64,000 nt of DNA from Shewanella hafniensis (GCF_019655335.1 NZ_BPFD01000003.1:62001-126000); one strand, 5' to 3'; numbered from the stretch's first letter, positions 31,135-42,184 are shown. A program made the numbers and translations. The notes: a model not told the origin generated them from the sequence alone.

Positions 31135-31162
31135 TTGGTAATCGGCATTATTTTACTATAAT
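31135..31162 (+). promoter_or_regulatory. Sigma-70 promoter of aspS
   Basis: TTGGTA at 31135-31140 and a perfect TATAAT at 31157-31162 are 16 bp apart. They lie 64 bp upstream of the aspS start. Confidence 0.65.
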
Positions 31163-31225
31163 GCCGCTTTTATCTCGTTTTGATTATTTCCAAAGCACCG
31201 GTTTCCGGATAAAGGATAGAGTTAG

Positions 31226-33004
31226 ATGCGCAGTCATTATTGTGGAGACGTCAATAAGTCTCACGTTGGACAAGAAGTTACCTTGGTAGGTTGGGTTAAT
31301 CGTAGCCGTGATTTGGGTGGCGTTGTCTTTTTAGATTTAAGAGACAGAGAAGGTCTGATCCAAGTGGTCTATGATCCAGACTTACCTGAGGTGTTCAATG
31401 TCGCCAGCACGCTGCGCGCCGAATTTTGCGTTCAGGTTAAAGGCCTCGTTCGCGCCCGTCCTGATAGCCAAGTCAATGGTCAAATGAAGACAGGTGAAAT
31501 TGAAGTCTTAGGCCAAGCCTTGACGATCATCAACGCTGCCGATCCACTGCCATTGAGCATGGATAACTACCAGAACAACAGCGAAGAGCAACGTCTTAAG
31601 TATCGTTACTTAGATTTACGTCGTCCAGAAATGGCGCAGCGATTAATTTTCCGCGCTAAAGTCACCAGTTCTGTGCGTCGTTTCCTCGACTCAAACGGTT
31701 TCTTAGACATAGAAACCCCGATCCTGACCAAGGCAACCCCAGAAGGTGCCCGCGATTATTTAGTACCAAGCCGTACTTATAAAGGTCAGTTCTTTGCCTT
31801 GCCACAATCACCACAGTTGTTTAAACAGTTACTGATGATGTCAGGCTTTGATCGTTACTATCAAATCGTAAAATGCTTCCGTGATGAAGACTTACGTGCC
31901 GACCGTCAGCCAGAATTCACCCAAATCGATATCGAAACGTCTTTCATGAGCTCTGAGCAAGTGATGGCGAAAACCGAAGAGATGATGCGTGGTCTATTCC
32001 TTGAAATGCTGAACGTCGATCTGGGCGAGTTCCCACGCATGACCTACAACGAAGCGATGCGTCGTTTCGGTTCAGATAAGCCAGATTTACGTAACCCCTT
32101 AGAGCTGGTGGACATTGCCGATTTACTCAAAGAAGTCGAATTTGCGGTATTCTCAGGCCCTGCTAACGATGAAGAAGGTCGTGTTGCTGCACTGCGTATT
32201 CCAGGCGGCGCTGCACTGTCTCGTAAGCAAATCGATGATTACACGAAGTTTGTTGGCATTTATGGTGCTAAAGGCTTAGCGTGGATGAAGATTAATGACC
32301 TAAGCCTTGGCTTAGAAGGCATTCAATCACCTGTGCTGAAATTCTTAAACGAAAGCATAGTCAATGAAATCGTGAGCCGCACGGCAGCGCAAACTGGCGA
32401 CATTATCCTGTTTGGTGCAGATCAAGCGACTGTGGTTGCCGAATCCATGGGCGCACTGCGTCTTAAAGCCGGTGAAGACTTTGATTTACTTGAAGGTCAA
32501 TGGCGTCCACTGTGGGTGGTTGACTTCCCGATGTTTGAGAAGATCAACGGTAGCTTCCATGCCGTTCACCATCCGTTCACCGCACCGCGTGGCGTAACCG
32601 CAGCAGAACTTGAAGCTAACCCAGCCAATCGCGTTTCTGATGCTTACGATATGGTATTAAACGGCTGCGAATTAGGCGGTGGTTCTGTGCGTATCCACAA
32701 CCAAGAAATGCAGTCTGCGGTATTCCGTATTCTGGGCATTACCGACGAAGAAGCTAAAGAGAAGTTCGGCTTCCTGTTAGAAGCGCTGCGTTACGGCACA
32801 CCGCCACATGCAGGTTTAGCGTTTGGTTTAGACCGCATCATCATGCTGATGACAGGCGCAAGCTCAATCCGTGATGTGATGGCGTTCCCGAAAACCACCA
32901 CAGCCGCTTGCCCGCTAACTAACGCACCAGGATTTGCCAATCCGCAGCAGTTAGCTGAACTTGGCATTGCCGTGGTTGAGAAAGCCGTTAAAGCGGAAGA
33001 CTGA
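31226..33004 (+). CDS. aspS: Aspartyl-tRNA synthetase
   Basis: A 592-residue class IIb synthetase of the bacterial type that charges tRNA-Asp. The OB-fold anticodon domain ([24 protein letters not shown] in sections) is followed by motif 2 ([23 protein letters not shown] in parts), the GAD insertion domain (about 290-420) and motif 3 [13 protein letters not shown]. The length matches E. coli (590). It is followed by a four-copy 14-bp repeat and a terminator. Confidence 0.97.
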   Translation: MRSHYCGDVNKSHVGQEVTLVGWVNRSRDLGGVVFLDLRDREGLIQVVYDPDLPEVFNVASTLRAEFCVQVKGLVRARPDSQVNGQMKTGEIEVLGQALTIINAADPLPLSMDNYQNNSEEQRLKYRYLDLRRPEMAQRLIFRAKVTSSVRRFLDSNGFLDIETPILTKATPEGARDYLVPSRTYKGQFFALPQSPQLFKQLLMMSGFDRYYQIVKCFRDEDLRADRQPEFTQIDIETSFMSSEQVMAKTEEMMRGLFLEMLNVDLGEFPRMTYNEAMRRFGSDKPDLRNPLELVDIADLLKEVEFAVFSGPANDEEGRVAALRIPGGAALSRKQIDDYTKFVGIYGAKGLAWMKINDLSLGLEGIQSPVLKFLNESIVNEIVSRTAAQTGDIILFGADQATVVAESMGALRLKAGEDFDLLEGQWRPLWVVDFPMFEKINGSFHAVHHPFTAPRGVTAAELEANPANRVSDAYDMVLNGCELGGGSVRIHNQEMQSAVFRILGITDEEAKEKFGFLLEALRYGTPPHAGLAFGLDRIIMLMTGASSIRDVMAFPKTTTAACPLTNAPGFANPQQLAELGIAVVEKAVKAED

Positions 33005-33074
33005 TCTTTCGTGAAAGGATTTTTGTAAATCGACCTTATTCAAGTCGACGTTGTGTAACTCGTTTTGTGAAAGG

Positions 33075-33130
33075 CGATTGGCATTAGTCGATTGGCATTA
33101 GTCGATTGGCGTTAGTCTATTAGCATTAGT
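33075..33130. repeat. 14-bp tandem repeat, four copies, downstream of aspS
   Basis: Units CGATTGGCATTAGT (twice), CGATTGGCGTTAGT and CTATTAGCATTAGT are arranged head to tail between the aspS stop and its terminator. The unit length is not a multiple of three, consistent with its intergenic position. Confidence 0.9.
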
Positions 33131-33162
33131 CCTTGTCAGTTACTGTTTAAATAGTACCGAAA

Positions 33163-33190
33163 ACCGAGGCGCAAGCCTCGGTCTGTTTTA
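33163..33190 (+). terminator. Terminator of aspS
   Basis: ACCGAGGC-GCAA-GCCTCGGT is a perfect 8-bp stem with a stable GCAA tetraloop, followed by CTGTTTTA. Confidence 0.8.
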
Positions 33191-33312
33191 GTGAACCGTC
33201 ATTTCTTTGCTTATCAATATCTATTTGTTCAATCCTAAATAGCCGTTAATCAATCCTTACACTTCGGCTCTTGATAAGCTATGCGATGACACCTCAGTTA
33301 AGGAGACTTCCC

Positions 33313-34059
33313 ATGGCAGGTCACAGTAAATGGGCCAACATTAAGCACCGTAAAGCAGCTCAAGATGCTAAACGCGGTAAACTCTTTACTAAATTCATTC
33401 GCGAATTAACCGTCGCAGCCCGTGAAGGCGGCTCAGATCCCGATTCCAATCCACGATTACGTGTCGCCATTGATAAAGCCCTCGGCGGCAATATGACCCG
33501 CGATACGGTTGAGCGCGCGATTAAACGCGGCGCCGGTGAATTAGAAGGTCAGCAACTCGAAACCATTCTCTATGAAGGTTATGGCCCAGGCGGCACCGCT
33601 GTGATGGTCGAAACCATGACGGACAATCGTAATCGGACGGTGAGCGGTGTGCGCAATGCGTTTAGTAAATCGGGCGGCAACTTAGGCACGGATGGGTCGG
33701 TTTCTTATCTATTCACTAAACGTGGGGTGTTATCCTATGCGCCGGGAACCGATGAAGATGCACTAATGGAGGCGGCGCTTGAAGCGGGCGCGGAAGATAT
33801 TGTCAGCTATGATGATGGTGCTATAGATGTATTCACCGATCCCGTTGATTTCTATACGGTCAAAGAGGCACTCGATAAGGCTAGTTTTGTGGCAGATAAC
33901 GCTGAAATCGCTATGATAGCCTCAACGAAAGCTGAGCTTGATCTTGACACAGCCGAAAAATTTATGCGCCTTATCGATACCCTTGAAGATCACGACGATG
34001 TGCAAGAAGTGTATCATAATGCGGAAATCTCCGATGACGTGATGGCAAACCTAGGTTAG
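33313..34059 (+). CDS. yebC: YebC/PmpR family transcriptional regulator / translation factor
   Basis: A 248-residue protein beginning [14 protein letters not shown], the standard YebC start, with AAGGAG 10 bp upstream; the longer frame from 33271 has no support. Members act as DNA-binding regulators and, as shown for some homologues, assist ribosomes at proline-rich stretches. It lies immediately ahead of ruvCAB, the usual order in gammaproteobacteria. Confidence 0.95.
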   Translation: MAGHSKWANIKHRKAAQDAKRGKLFTKFIRELTVAAREGGSDPDSNPRLRVAIDKALGGNMTRDTVERAIKRGAGELEGQQLETILYEGYGPGGTAVMVETMTDNRNRTVSGVRNAFSKSGGNLGTDGSVSYLFTKRGVLSYAPGTDEDALMEAALEAGAEDIVSYDDGAIDVFTDPVDFYTVKEALDKASFVADNAEIAMIASTKAELDLDTAEKFMRLIDTLEDHDDVQEVYHNAEISDDVMANLG

Positions 34060-34178
34060 ATTGGCCGTGAGCTGGATTTGGGTGTCAGTTTAGGTAATTT
34101 CAGCTCGAACACGCTAACTTTGAATACACGTTTACCTATGAACTGAGACGACAATTCAGATCCCTTATAAGGCATTTA

Positions 34179-34700
34179 ATGGCAATTATTTTAGGTGTTG
34201 ACCCAGGTTCGCGGATCACAGGCTACGGCGTGATCCAATGTCAGGGACGGCATCAGATTTACCTCGGCAGTGGTTGTATTCGCACTTCGTCTGAAGAGCT
34301 GCCTGGTAGGCTCAAGCAAATATTTGATGGGATCACTGAGATTATTCGTCAGTATCAACCGGACGAATTTGCAATTGAGCGCGTATTTATGGCAAAAAAT
34401 GCCGATTCTGCGCTCAAGTTAGGCCAAGCACGCGGCGCGGCCATTGTTGCTGCCACAGTTGCCAATTTACCTGTGGCCGAATACAGTGCGACGCAAATTA
34501 AGAGCGCAGTTGTGGGTACGGGGCGAGCACAGAAAGCCCAAGTACAACACATGATCCAACAACTACTTAAATTACCAGCAGCCCCACAAGCTGACGCCGC
34601 AGATGCACTCGGTGTTGCTGTGTGTCATTATCACACCAGCCAGAGTTTAATTGCATTGAGTGGCCGGGCAACGGCAAGAACATACGGACGGTACAGATGA
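34179..34700 (+). CDS. ruvC: Holliday junction endodeoxyribonuclease RuvC
   Basis: A 173-residue RNase H-fold resolvase. It has the first catalytic Asp in [14 protein letters not shown], a Glu in [21 protein letters not shown] (in pieces), and the C-terminal catalytic Asp pair in [16 protein letters not shown]. It resolves Holliday junctions with RuvAB. The stop overlaps the ruvA start (ATGA). No canonical LexA box is seen upstream. Confidence 0.97.
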   Translation: MAIILGVDPGSRITGYGVIQCQGRHQIYLGSGCIRTSSEELPGRLKQIFDGITEIIRQYQPDEFAIERVFMAKNADSALKLGQARGAAIVAATVANLPVAEYSATQIKSAVVGTGRAQKAQVQHMIQQLLKLPAAPQADAADALGVAVCHYHTSQSLIALSGRATARTYGRYR

Positions 34701-35314
34701 TAGGTCGTTTACGGGGAGTGCTCGTTGAGAAACAAGCACCAGAAATTTTGATCGATGTTAATGGTGTGGGTTACGAGTTGCAGATGCCGCTGACTAGCTT
34801 TTATGAGCTGCCTGAAGTTAATCACGAAGCTATGGTCTACACCCATTTTGTGGTGCGTGAAGATGCGCAGCTTCTCTATGGTTTTATCACTAAGCAGGAA
34901 AGGGCGTTATTTCGCTTACTGATCAAGACCAATGGTGTCGGTCCCAAGCTCGCGCTGACCATTTTATCAGGCATGACAGCCGCAGAATTTGTGGGTTGCG
35001 TTGAGCGCGATGACATAGTGACCTTAGTGAAATTACCGGGTGTGGGCAAGAAAACCGCTGAGCGGTTACTGGTTGAAATGCGCGATAAGCTCAAGAGCTT
35101 GATGGAAGCCTCTGCAGGCTCAGAGCGTGAGTTTGTGCTGCAATCTAATTACTCTCCTGCGCCGACAGTCAATAGCGCAGAAGAAGATGCTATTTCAGCT
35201 TTAATTTCGCTGGGTTATAAACCACCGCAGGCGAGCAAATCGGTTTCTGCAGCCTACAAAGAGGGCATGGATTCAGAAACACTGATCAAAGCTGCCCTTA
35301 AGTCGATGCTTTAA
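34697..35314 (+). CDS. ruvA: Holliday junction DNA helicase subunit RuvA
   Basis: A 205-residue protein starting [15 protein letters not shown], which is the conserved RuvA start. Domain I (OB fold), domain II with two helix-hairpin-helix motifs ([15 protein letters not shown] and [16 protein letters not shown]) and domain III ([18 protein letters not shown]) are all present. It binds the junction and loads RuvB. Overlaps ruvC by 4 bp. Confidence 0.97.
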   Translation: MIGRLRGVLVEKQAPEILIDVNGVGYELQMPLTSFYELPEVNHEAMVYTHFVVREDAQLLYGFITKQERALFRLLIKTNGVGPKLALTILSGMTAAEFVGCVERDDIVTLVKLPGVGKKTAERLLVEMRDKLKSLMEASAGSEREFVLQSNYSPAPTVNSAEEDAISALISLGYKPPQASKSVSAAYKEGMDSETLIKAALKSML

Positions 35315-35358
35315 TTGAATGATGATAATTAAGATGAAAGCTGCGAGAAGGAATAATA

Positions 35359-36363
35359 ATGATTGAGGCAGATAGACTCATCCAGCCGCAGATCCAAGCT
35401 CAAGATGAATCCATCGACAGGGCAATGCGCCCTAAAATGCTCGATGAATACACGGGCCAAGATGACACTCGGGCGCAACTTAAGGTGTTTATTCAAGCGG
35501 CAAAGAATCGTAATGAAGCCTTAGATCATATGTTGATCTACGGTCCGCCAGGACTGGGTAAAACCACCTTGGCTATGATTGTGGCGAACGAGATGGGAGT
35601 GAATATTAAGTCCACCTCGGGCCCCGTGCTTGAAAAAGCGGGCGATCTTGCAGCCCTCTTGACCAATCTTGAATCCGGTGATGTGTTGTTCATCGATGAA
35701 ATCCATCGATTAAGCCCTGTGGTAGAAGAGATTTTGTATCCGGCGATGGAAGATTATCAGCTGGATATCATGATAGGTGAAGGGCCAGCAGCGCGTTCTA
35801 TTAAGCTTGATTTACCGCCGTTCACTCTAGTAGGCGCTACAACACGGGCAGGTGCGTTAACCTCACCACTTCGGGCGCGCTTTGGGATCCCACTACGGCT
35901 TGAGTTTTATAATATCAAAGATTTAAGCACCATAGTCACGCGTTCGGCGCAGGTAATGGAGCTGGATATTGATGCTGAAGGCGCCTTTGAAATCGCGCGC
36001 CGTTCACGCGGTACACCGAGAATAGCCAACAGATTGCTGCGCCGCGTACGGGATTACGCGCAGGTGAAGCATGACGGTGCCGTCACTAAGTTTGTGGCCG
36101 AACACGCTTTAGACTTGCTAGATGTGGATAGTGAAGGTTTCGATTATATGGATCGCAAATTGTTACTGGCTATTATCGATAAATTTATGGGTGGACCAGT
36201 AGGACTAGACAACTTAGCCGCAGCCATCGGCGAAGAGCGTGAAACCATTGAAGATGTGTTAGAACCTTTCTTGATCCAGCAAGGGTTTATCCAACGTACG
36301 CCCCGCGGCCGAATTGCAACCGCACGGGCATACCAGCATTTTGAGTTGATCAAACCTGAATAA
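35359..36363 (+). CDS. ruvB: Holliday junction DNA helicase RuvB
   Basis: A 334-residue AAA+ motor. Walker A is GPPGLGKTT, Walker B is [10 protein letters not shown], sensor 1 is LVGATTRAG, and the arginine-finger and winged-helix regions ([18 protein letters not shown] and [11 protein letters not shown]) follow. It pumps DNA through the RuvA-bound junction. An intrinsic terminator ends the ruvCAB transcript. Confidence 0.97.
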   Translation: MIEADRLIQPQIQAQDESIDRAMRPKMLDEYTGQDDTRAQLKVFIQAAKNRNEALDHMLIYGPPGLGKTTLAMIVANEMGVNIKSTSGPVLEKAGDLAALLTNLESGDVLFIDEIHRLSPVVEEILYPAMEDYQLDIMIGEGPAARSIKLDLPPFTLVGATTRAGALTSPLRARFGIPLRLEFYNIKDLSTIVTRSAQVMELDIDAEGAFEIARRSRGTPRIANRLLRRVRDYAQVKHDGAVTKFVAEHALDLLDVDSEGFDYMDRKLLLAIIDKFMGGPVGLDNLAAAIGEERETIEDVLEPFLIQQGFIQRTPRGRIATARAYQHFELIKPE

Positions 36364-36393
36364 CCATCTGCTTGATAATACCGATAATGAAAG

Positions 36394-36416
36394 GCGACCT
36401 AAGTGGTCGCTTTTTT
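36394..36416 (+). terminator. Terminator of ruvCAB
   Basis: GCGACC-TAAGT-GGTCGC followed by TTTTTT, 30 bp after the ruvB stop. Confidence 0.85.
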
Positions 36417-37357
36417 ATGGGTGAGATTTAACTTTGGTTACAATAGGGGTGAGATTTTGGCAAATCGAATAGCGTTTGAAATGGCGTTAAATATAAGACT
36501 TTTTAAAACTTGATAGCTATGAGTTTCTCATCATTAAGTTGTATCAGCATTCCAGAATGCCCCGTCTTTTTAAGCTCAGTATTTAGACGATTATAATAGA
36601 TTTTATACAGAAAACTGTATATTTATAGTTAATTGACGTGAACCTAAATTAATTAACAAATGTATCTATTTAGTTTGTTTATTGAGCCGAAATATGAACT
36701 ATCCACTATCAAAATCGATTTTTACTCTGAGATTAACTTAATTTAATAATTTGCCTTAGGTTACTAAATCCTCAACACAAATACTCACTACAGCTATCTT
36801 TTGCTAGGGTTTGGTATACGGAATAATTTGTAGCAATATTGTTTAAATTTCGAGGGTGATTTTATTTGTGTGCATAAATAGCACAACTGATGCTGTTTGT
36901 ATCTTTTGTTACGCACTGATTTAGCGAGATTATCTCCATGGTTATAGCTGCATGTAAGTTATTAATGTCCATGGGTATGCAATTTAAGTGGTGGTTAATC
37001 AGTATCTCATTCCAGTTTACGGTTCTCGCCAGAACAATTAAATGTGATCCGTGTCACATTTTTTGACGCTGAATATGTTTCATAAAAGTAACTCGTTAAC
37101 AGTGTTAATCACTTATTACTTGTCATCATTAAGATTTAACTTCTAATAAAATATGATGCTTAAGTTTTATTGAAAATATGCGTCATAAATAAAAACAAAG
37201 TAACCTAAATTTTTTAACATTACTTTTTCGTTGGTTAATATTTTGAGTGTTGACGGAGTTAAAGTGAATCCTCAGTATCGAGTGCAACACTAGTACATCA
37301 ATAGTTGTACAAGCTGTAAGCATAAAAATAATAGTAAGATCTAGGGAGCATTCATAC
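36417..37357. other. Long AT-rich intergenic region upstream of the TonB receptor
   Basis: About 940 bases with no convincing coding frame, tRNA or other RNA. Its only clear element is the CRP site at 37040-37061. The rest is AT-rich and may hold an unrecognised regulatory RNA or a decayed gene. Confidence 0.6.
37040..37061. promoter_or_regulatory. CRP (cAMP receptor protein) binding site
   Basis: AAATGTGATCCGTGTCACATTT contains TGTGATCCGTGTCACA, with both TGTGA/TCACA half-sites perfect and the standard 6-bp spacer. A TTGACG hexamer begins one base after it (37063-37068), so CRP would bind at the -35 edge of the TonB receptor promoter, about 300 bp upstream of its start. Confidence 0.85.
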
Positions 37358-39877
37358 ATGATCAAAAGAACCAAAGTCGCGTCAGCTATTAACTTAGCTA
37401 TCGTTGCATCTATCACTTCAGGTGCATTTGTAACGTCAAGCGCATTTGCTGCGGAAGAAAAAGCAAAAGTTGAACGTATTGAAGTCACGGGTTCACGCAT
37501 TCAGCGCCAAGATATGGAGACAGCTTCTCCTGTAACCGTTATCGATGCTGCTGCGATTAAAGCAGAAGGTTTCACTTCTGTAGACCAGATGCTACAAGTA
37601 CAAACTTCAATGGCAGGTGCTGCCGTAGGTTCAACGACAAACAACGGTGCTGACGGTGTTGCCCAAGTTGACTTACGTGGTATGGGTTCACAACGTACGC
37701 TTGTGTTATTGAATGGTCGCCGCATGGTTAACTCAGGTTCAGGCGCCGATAGTGCAGTGGATCTTAACTCGATTCCAGTCGCTATGATTGCGCGTGTTGA
37801 AATTCTGAAAGACGGCGCATCAGCGGTTTACGGTTCTGATGCCATTGCTGGTGTAGTGAACATTATCACGAAGAAAGATTTTGAAGGTTTCCAGTTCGAT
37901 TTTAACGGCAGTGGTACAGACAAAGGCGATGGCGAAAGTGGTGATGTCAGTGCGCTATACGGTTTTAACACCGATGGTGGTAATTACACCTTTGGTGCCG
38001 CTTTTTCTGACCGACGTGGTGTGATCCAATCTGATCGTGATTGGACTAAACCTGGTGCGAGTGGAATTATACCAACGGGTTCACTAGATGGTATGGTTCA
38101 AGATGCTAATGGTAATTGGGTAGCACAAACAGAGACTTATGATTTCACCCAAGATAGCTACTATCAAACACCAAGTGAACGTCGCAGTTTATTTGCTAAC
38201 ATGACTCAAGAGCTGGGTAATGATGTTGTGTTAACTGCAGATGCTATTTATACCAACCGTCGTTCTCATCAGCAAATGGCAGCTCAACCTGCACAGCTAT
38301 ATCTTGATGTCTGTGGTCAACCAGATGCAGATCCATTAAAGTGTTTAACACTTGATAGTGATATGATTGCTGCAGGTATTAAGCCTGATGATCATGGGCA
38401 AGTTTTCTATGCTAGACGTATGAATGATGTAGGTCCTCGTATTTATACTCAGGATACTGATACTTGGCGTTTATCAGGTGGTCTAGCGGGTACTTTAGAC
38501 GTTCATACAGGTATGAACTGGGATGTTACTTATACATTTGGTAAGAACAAAGCAGAAACCGCAGTAGAGAACTCTATCAATGCTAGCGATATGCGTAACG
38601 CTATTTATGCTAATCCCGATGCTTGGTTAAGTGGTGCACCACTTACACAAGCGATGAAAGATGCTGTTGGTTATACAGAGGCTGCAAATGGCGGTAATGA
38701 ACAACAGACATTATCTGCCGGCTTGAATGGTGAGTTGTTTGATTTAAAAGCGGGTGCCGTTGGTTTTGCGATTGGTGCTGAATACCGCCGTGAGAGTGGT
38801 TTCTATAATCCCGATCCAATTGTTGTCGCAGGTGAAAGCACTGCAGCACAGCAAGATCCAACCGATGGTAACTACAACGTTATTTCGATTTTTCAAGAAG
38901 TAAGTGTGCCTTTCACCGAGAAATTAACGGGTGAATTCGCGCTGCGTTTAGACGATTACTCAACATTCGGTAAAGCGACCACTTGGAAAATTGGTTTAAC
39001 ATACACTGCAACAGATGACTTAATGGTTCGGGGTGTTGCGGCTACAGGCTTCCGTGCGCCAAGTGTTGCTGAATTATATGGTGGTAATTCGGGATCGTTT
39101 GATTACCTTACAAATCCTTGGTTGTCAGATGATGAACAGCCAGGACAAATTTTGGTAAACCGTACTTCTGATCCAGATTTGAAGCCTGAAGAGTCAGAGT
39201 CTTATACGGCTGGTTTAGTGTATTCGCCAAGCTATCTTGATGGTATGTCTCTGACATTAGACTACTGGCGCTTCAAAGTGGATAACGCTATCGCCCGTTT
39301 AGATACTCAGGCTGGCTTAGATGATTGTAAAGATGGCATTACGTCAGCTTGTGAAACGTTTAATATTACCCCAGAAGGTGACTTACGTAATCTAACGAAT
39401 GCGTTAACCAACGTAGGTTATCAAGATACTAGCGGTATTGATTTTAACTTAGCCTATAACTTTGAAGGCTTAGGTTTGGATTGGAAAATCAGCAATGACA
39501 CGACATATTTATTGAACTTTGAGCAGGATAATAAAGATTACACTGATACTATCGACGGTAACTTCGGTGCTTACGCTAAGGTTCGTAATAACTTCAGTCT
39601 CTCAGCTGGTCAAGATGATTGGAGTGTTATGTACTTCAACCGCTATATTGGTGAGATGACAGACTTGGCGAAAGGCTATGATGTTGACTCAGTGCTATAT
39701 CACAATATTTCTGGAACATATCACATCACTGATATGACAACTGTTAGTTTAGGTGTGAAAAACTTCACTGATGAAAAACCATCACGTGTTTCTAACGGTA
39801 GTGATGGTGGCACAGTTCCACAAGTATATGACACTATCGGTCGTGTAATATACGGTGGTGTAACGGTTAAGTTCTAA
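37358..39877 (+). CDS. TonB-dependent outer-membrane receptor
   Basis: An 839-residue receptor with a signal peptide ending SSAFA (about residue 31), a TonB-box-like region (VERIEVTGSRIQRQ), a plug domain (SPVTVIDAAAIKAEGF to DAIAGVVNIITKKDF, about 50-170) and a 22-strand barrel ending in the C-terminal Phe expected of outer-membrane proteins. It imports a substrate using TonB energy; the substrate is unknown, though this subfamily often takes peptides or oligosaccharides. AGGGAG lies 11 bp before the ATG. A perfect CRP site upstream suggests catabolite or respiratory control. Confidence 0.9.
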   Translation: MIKRTKVASAINLAIVASITSGAFVTSSAFAAEEKAKVERIEVTGSRIQRQDMETASPVTVIDAAAIKAEGFTSVDQMLQVQTSMAGAAVGSTTNNGADGVAQVDLRGMGSQRTLVLLNGRRMVNSGSGADSAVDLNSIPVAMIARVEILKDGASAVYGSDAIAGVVNIITKKDFEGFQFDFNGSGTDKGDGESGDVSALYGFNTDGGNYTFGAAFSDRRGVIQSDRDWTKPGASGIIPTGSLDGMVQDANGNWVAQTETYDFTQDSYYQTPSERRSLFANMTQELGNDVVLTADAIYTNRRSHQQMAAQPAQLYLDVCGQPDADPLKCLTLDSDMIAAGIKPDDHGQVFYARRMNDVGPRIYTQDTDTWRLSGGLAGTLDVHTGMNWDVTYTFGKNKAETAVENSINASDMRNAIYANPDAWLSGAPLTQAMKDAVGYTEAANGGNEQQTLSAGLNGELFDLKAGAVGFAIGAEYRRESGFYNPDPIVVAGESTAAQQDPTDGNYNVISIFQEVSVPFTEKLTGEFALRLDDYSTFGKATTWKIGLTYTATDDLMVRGVAATGFRAPSVAELYGGNSGSFDYLTNPWLSDDEQPGQILVNRTSDPDLKPEESESYTAGLVYSPSYLDGMSLTLDYWRFKVDNAIARLDTQAGLDDCKDGITSACETFNITPEGDLRNLTNALTNVGYQDTSGIDFNLAYNFEGLGLDWKISNDTTYLLNFEQDNKDYTDTIDGNFGAYAKVRNNFSLSAGQDDWSVMYFNRYIGEMTDLAKGYDVDSVLYHNISGTYHITDMTTVSLGVKNFTDEKPSRVSNGSDGGTVPQVYDTIGRVIYGGVTVKF

Positions 39878-39900
39878 GCTAAGTTAATACTCTTAGTGTT

Positions 39901-39927
39901 TAAAAAGCGCCTTAGGGCGCTTTTTTA
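39901..39927 (+). terminator. Terminator of the TonB receptor gene
   Basis: AAGCGCC-TTAG-GGCGCTT followed by a run of T. Located 24 bp after the stop. Confidence 0.85.
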
Positions 39928-40138
39928 TTGTGAAATGGAATCTGATACAGATTTTTGAGTAGTTAAACGTCATTTAACTCATCACTTTTAAATAGCCAAT
40001 TTTTGTTTAATTTTCCCTTCATCTCGTATTTTGTTCACAGTTTTCAACATCACATTTCTTAACGAATGTAATAGGCCTAGAGTCATTTCGATTCGCATGC
40101 TAATATAAATGATATGGATTCTCGTTTGGGTTTTAAGG

Positions 40139-40819
40139 ATGAGTAAAATACTCTTAGTCGATGATGATCCCTTGTTTAGTGCTTGGTTGGCCGATGCCTT
40201 GGGCACGCAAGGACATGAAGTTGAATGTGCGGTGAATGGTGTCGATGGTCTGGCATGTATTGAACGTTTTGCACCCGACATCATAGTGCTCGATTTGGTC
40301 ATGCCGCAAATGAATGGTTTTGAGCTGTTAAAAGCGCGGGAATGCTCAACGCCGGTATTGATGGTCTCGGCACGGGATAATGAAGACGATCGTATCACTG
40401 GCTATGAATTAGGTGCCGATGATTTTTTGAGTAAACCATTTAGCATCAAAGAGCTATTTGTTCGCTTACGTGCTTTAGAGCGGCGTCTTTGTTCTCGTCA
40501 ATCTCAATCGCCGCAAATAGCGACTGTAGCAGCGAAAGTGATTAACTTTGATGATATGAGTTATAGGATCACCATTGGCAGCCGTTATGTCGATTTGACC
40601 CAAACTGAATTTAAATTATTTAAATATTTGTTTGAAAGAAAAGGCCAGGTCATCACTAAGCAAGAGTTACAGCGTTCAGTGTTACAAAAAGATCTGGGCC
40701 GATTTGACCGCAATCTTGATATGCACATTAGTAACACGCGCCGTAAATTGGCCAACATCAGCTTGCCGCGTAACTTAATCAATACAGTTCGAGGCCAAGG
40801 TTATAGCTTCATGGCTTAA
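40139..40819 (+). CDS. OmpR-family response regulator (orphan)
   Basis: A 226-residue two-component regulator. The receiver domain has the acidic pocket ILLVDDDP, the phospho-acceptor Asp in IIVLDLVMPQMNG, and the Lys in FLSKPFSIKELF. The C-terminal winged-helix domain (VDLTQTEFKLFKYLFERKG, then DMHISNTRRKL and INTVRGQGYSF) is OmpR type, close to CpxR. The ATG at 40139 gives the standard N-terminus; an ATG at 40109 would add ten residues. No histidine kinase gene adjoins it. Confidence 0.9.
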   Translation: MSKILLVDDDPLFSAWLADALGTQGHEVECAVNGVDGLACIERFAPDIIVLDLVMPQMNGFELLKARECSTPVLMVSARDNEDDRITGYELGADDFLSKPFSIKELFVRLRALERRLCSRQSQSPQIATVAAKVINFDDMSYRITIGSRYVDLTQTEFKLFKYLFERKGQVITKQELQRSVLQKDLGRFDRNLDMHISNTRRKLANISLPRNLINTVRGQGYSFMA

Positions 40820-41044
40820 CGTCATACTTTGGTGTCTCGTTAGTGGCAAGATTTTGTAGAAGTTTGGCGAAAATCTTGGTTAATAAAAGGACGACTGTAA
40901 CGGGCCTTGATGGAATTTTCTGGCTTTCGTTTTCCCCTTGGGATGTTTTGGTTTATCCTATCGGCCATATAATAAAATGTGCCGCGTGCTATACGCCGCG
41001 TGCCATTAAGAGCCCTTAGCTTTAACAACCTATTAGGAATCAAT

Positions 41045-42172
41045 ATGCGGATCAGTGCCAACTTTGATGGCGGAAATATCCAAGTCGTCAATCTTGATAA
41101 TAAAGACGATATTCAACTGGCTATTCGTCCCGATGCGGGCGGCGAGTTTTATCAATGGTTCAATTTTCGATTCGAAGGTGAGGTGGGTAACCATTACACC
41201 TTAAATATTATTAACGCGGGCACTGCTTCTTATACCAAGGGTTGGGAAGATTATCAGGCAGTGGCCAGTTACGATCGCCAGCATTGGTTCCGTATTCCTA
41301 CACAGTATAAAGACGGCAAACTGAGCATTAGCTTAGAGCTGGACTGCGATGCGATTCAAATCGCTTACTTTGCGCCATACAGCTATGAGCGCCATTTAGA
41401 TTTGCTCAGCGGCGCCCAGTTACACCCTGATGTCAATTTAGAGCATTTAGGGCTGACCTTAGATGGCCGCGATATTACCTTGATGAAAGTCGGTGATGGT
41501 GATGCTGCTAAGCGAAATATTTGGATCACCGCCAGACAACATCCGGGCGAAACCATGGCTGAATGGTTAGTCGAAGGTCTAGTGAATCGGTTACTTGATA
41601 ATGATTGCCCAGCTGCCAAAGCGCTGCTCGACAAAGCCAATTTCTATATAGTGCCGAACATGAATCCCGATGGCAGTGTCAGAGGCCATTTGCGTACCAA
41701 TGCGATTGGCATCAATCTTAACCGCGAGTGGCAAACGCCGAGTTTAGAAAAGAGTCCCGAGGTGTACCACGTCGTCAACAAGATGCAGCAAACCGGTGTC
41801 GACTTGTTTTATGATGTCCACGGCGATGAAGGCTTACCTTATGTATTTTTAGCGGGTTGCGAGGGCGTGCCTGCCCACAATGATAAGCTGGCGCAGCTGC
41901 AAGCTGATTTCAGCCAAGCATTGACCTTAGCCAGTGCCGATTTCCAAACTCAGTTTGGCTATGACAAAGACGAGCCAGGCCAAGCGAATCTAACGGTTGC
42001 CTCTAATTGGGTCGCTCAGACCTTCGAGTGTTTATCCAATACCCTCGAAATGCCTTTTAAAGACAATAACAATCTGGCCGATCCTTTTGTGGGTTGGTCG
42101 CCAGAGCGCAGTATTTATTTAGGTGAAGCATCGCTTATTGCCATTCTCGCCGTTGTTGATAAGTTACGTTAG
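41045..42172 (+). CDS. M14 family zinc carboxypeptidase (cytosolic CCP-like)
   Basis: A 375-residue protein without a signal peptide. An N-terminal beta-sandwich domain (about 1-125) precedes the M14 catalytic domain. Zinc ligands are in ARQHPGETMAEW (HxxE) and YDVHGDEGLPY (His); substrate residues are in NPDGSVRGHLRTNAIGINLNREW in pieces, and the catalytic Glu is in FECLSNTLEMPF. This matches the bacterial cytosolic carboxypeptidase group related to CCP/Nna1 deglutamylases. The ATG at 41045 has TAGGA upstream. The physiological substrate is unknown. Two small genes follow closely on the same strand. Confidence 0.9.
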   Translation: MRISANFDGGNIQVVNLDNKDDIQLAIRPDAGGEFYQWFNFRFEGEVGNHYTLNIINAGTASYTKGWEDYQAVASYDRQHWFRIPTQYKDGKLSISLELDCDAIQIAYFAPYSYERHLDLLSGAQLHPDVNLEHLGLTLDGRDITLMKVGDGDAAKRNIWITARQHPGETMAEWLVEGLVNRLLDNDCPAAKALLDKANFYIVPNMNPDGSVRGHLRTNAIGINLNREWQTPSLEKSPEVYHVVNKMQQTGVDLFYDVHGDEGLPYVFLAGCEGVPAHNDKLAQLQADFSQALTLASADFQTQFGYDKDEPGQANLTVASNWVAQTFECLSNTLEMPFKDNNNLADPFVGWSPERSIYLGEASLIAILAVVDKLR

Positions 42173-42184
42173 GGCGAGGCTGAT

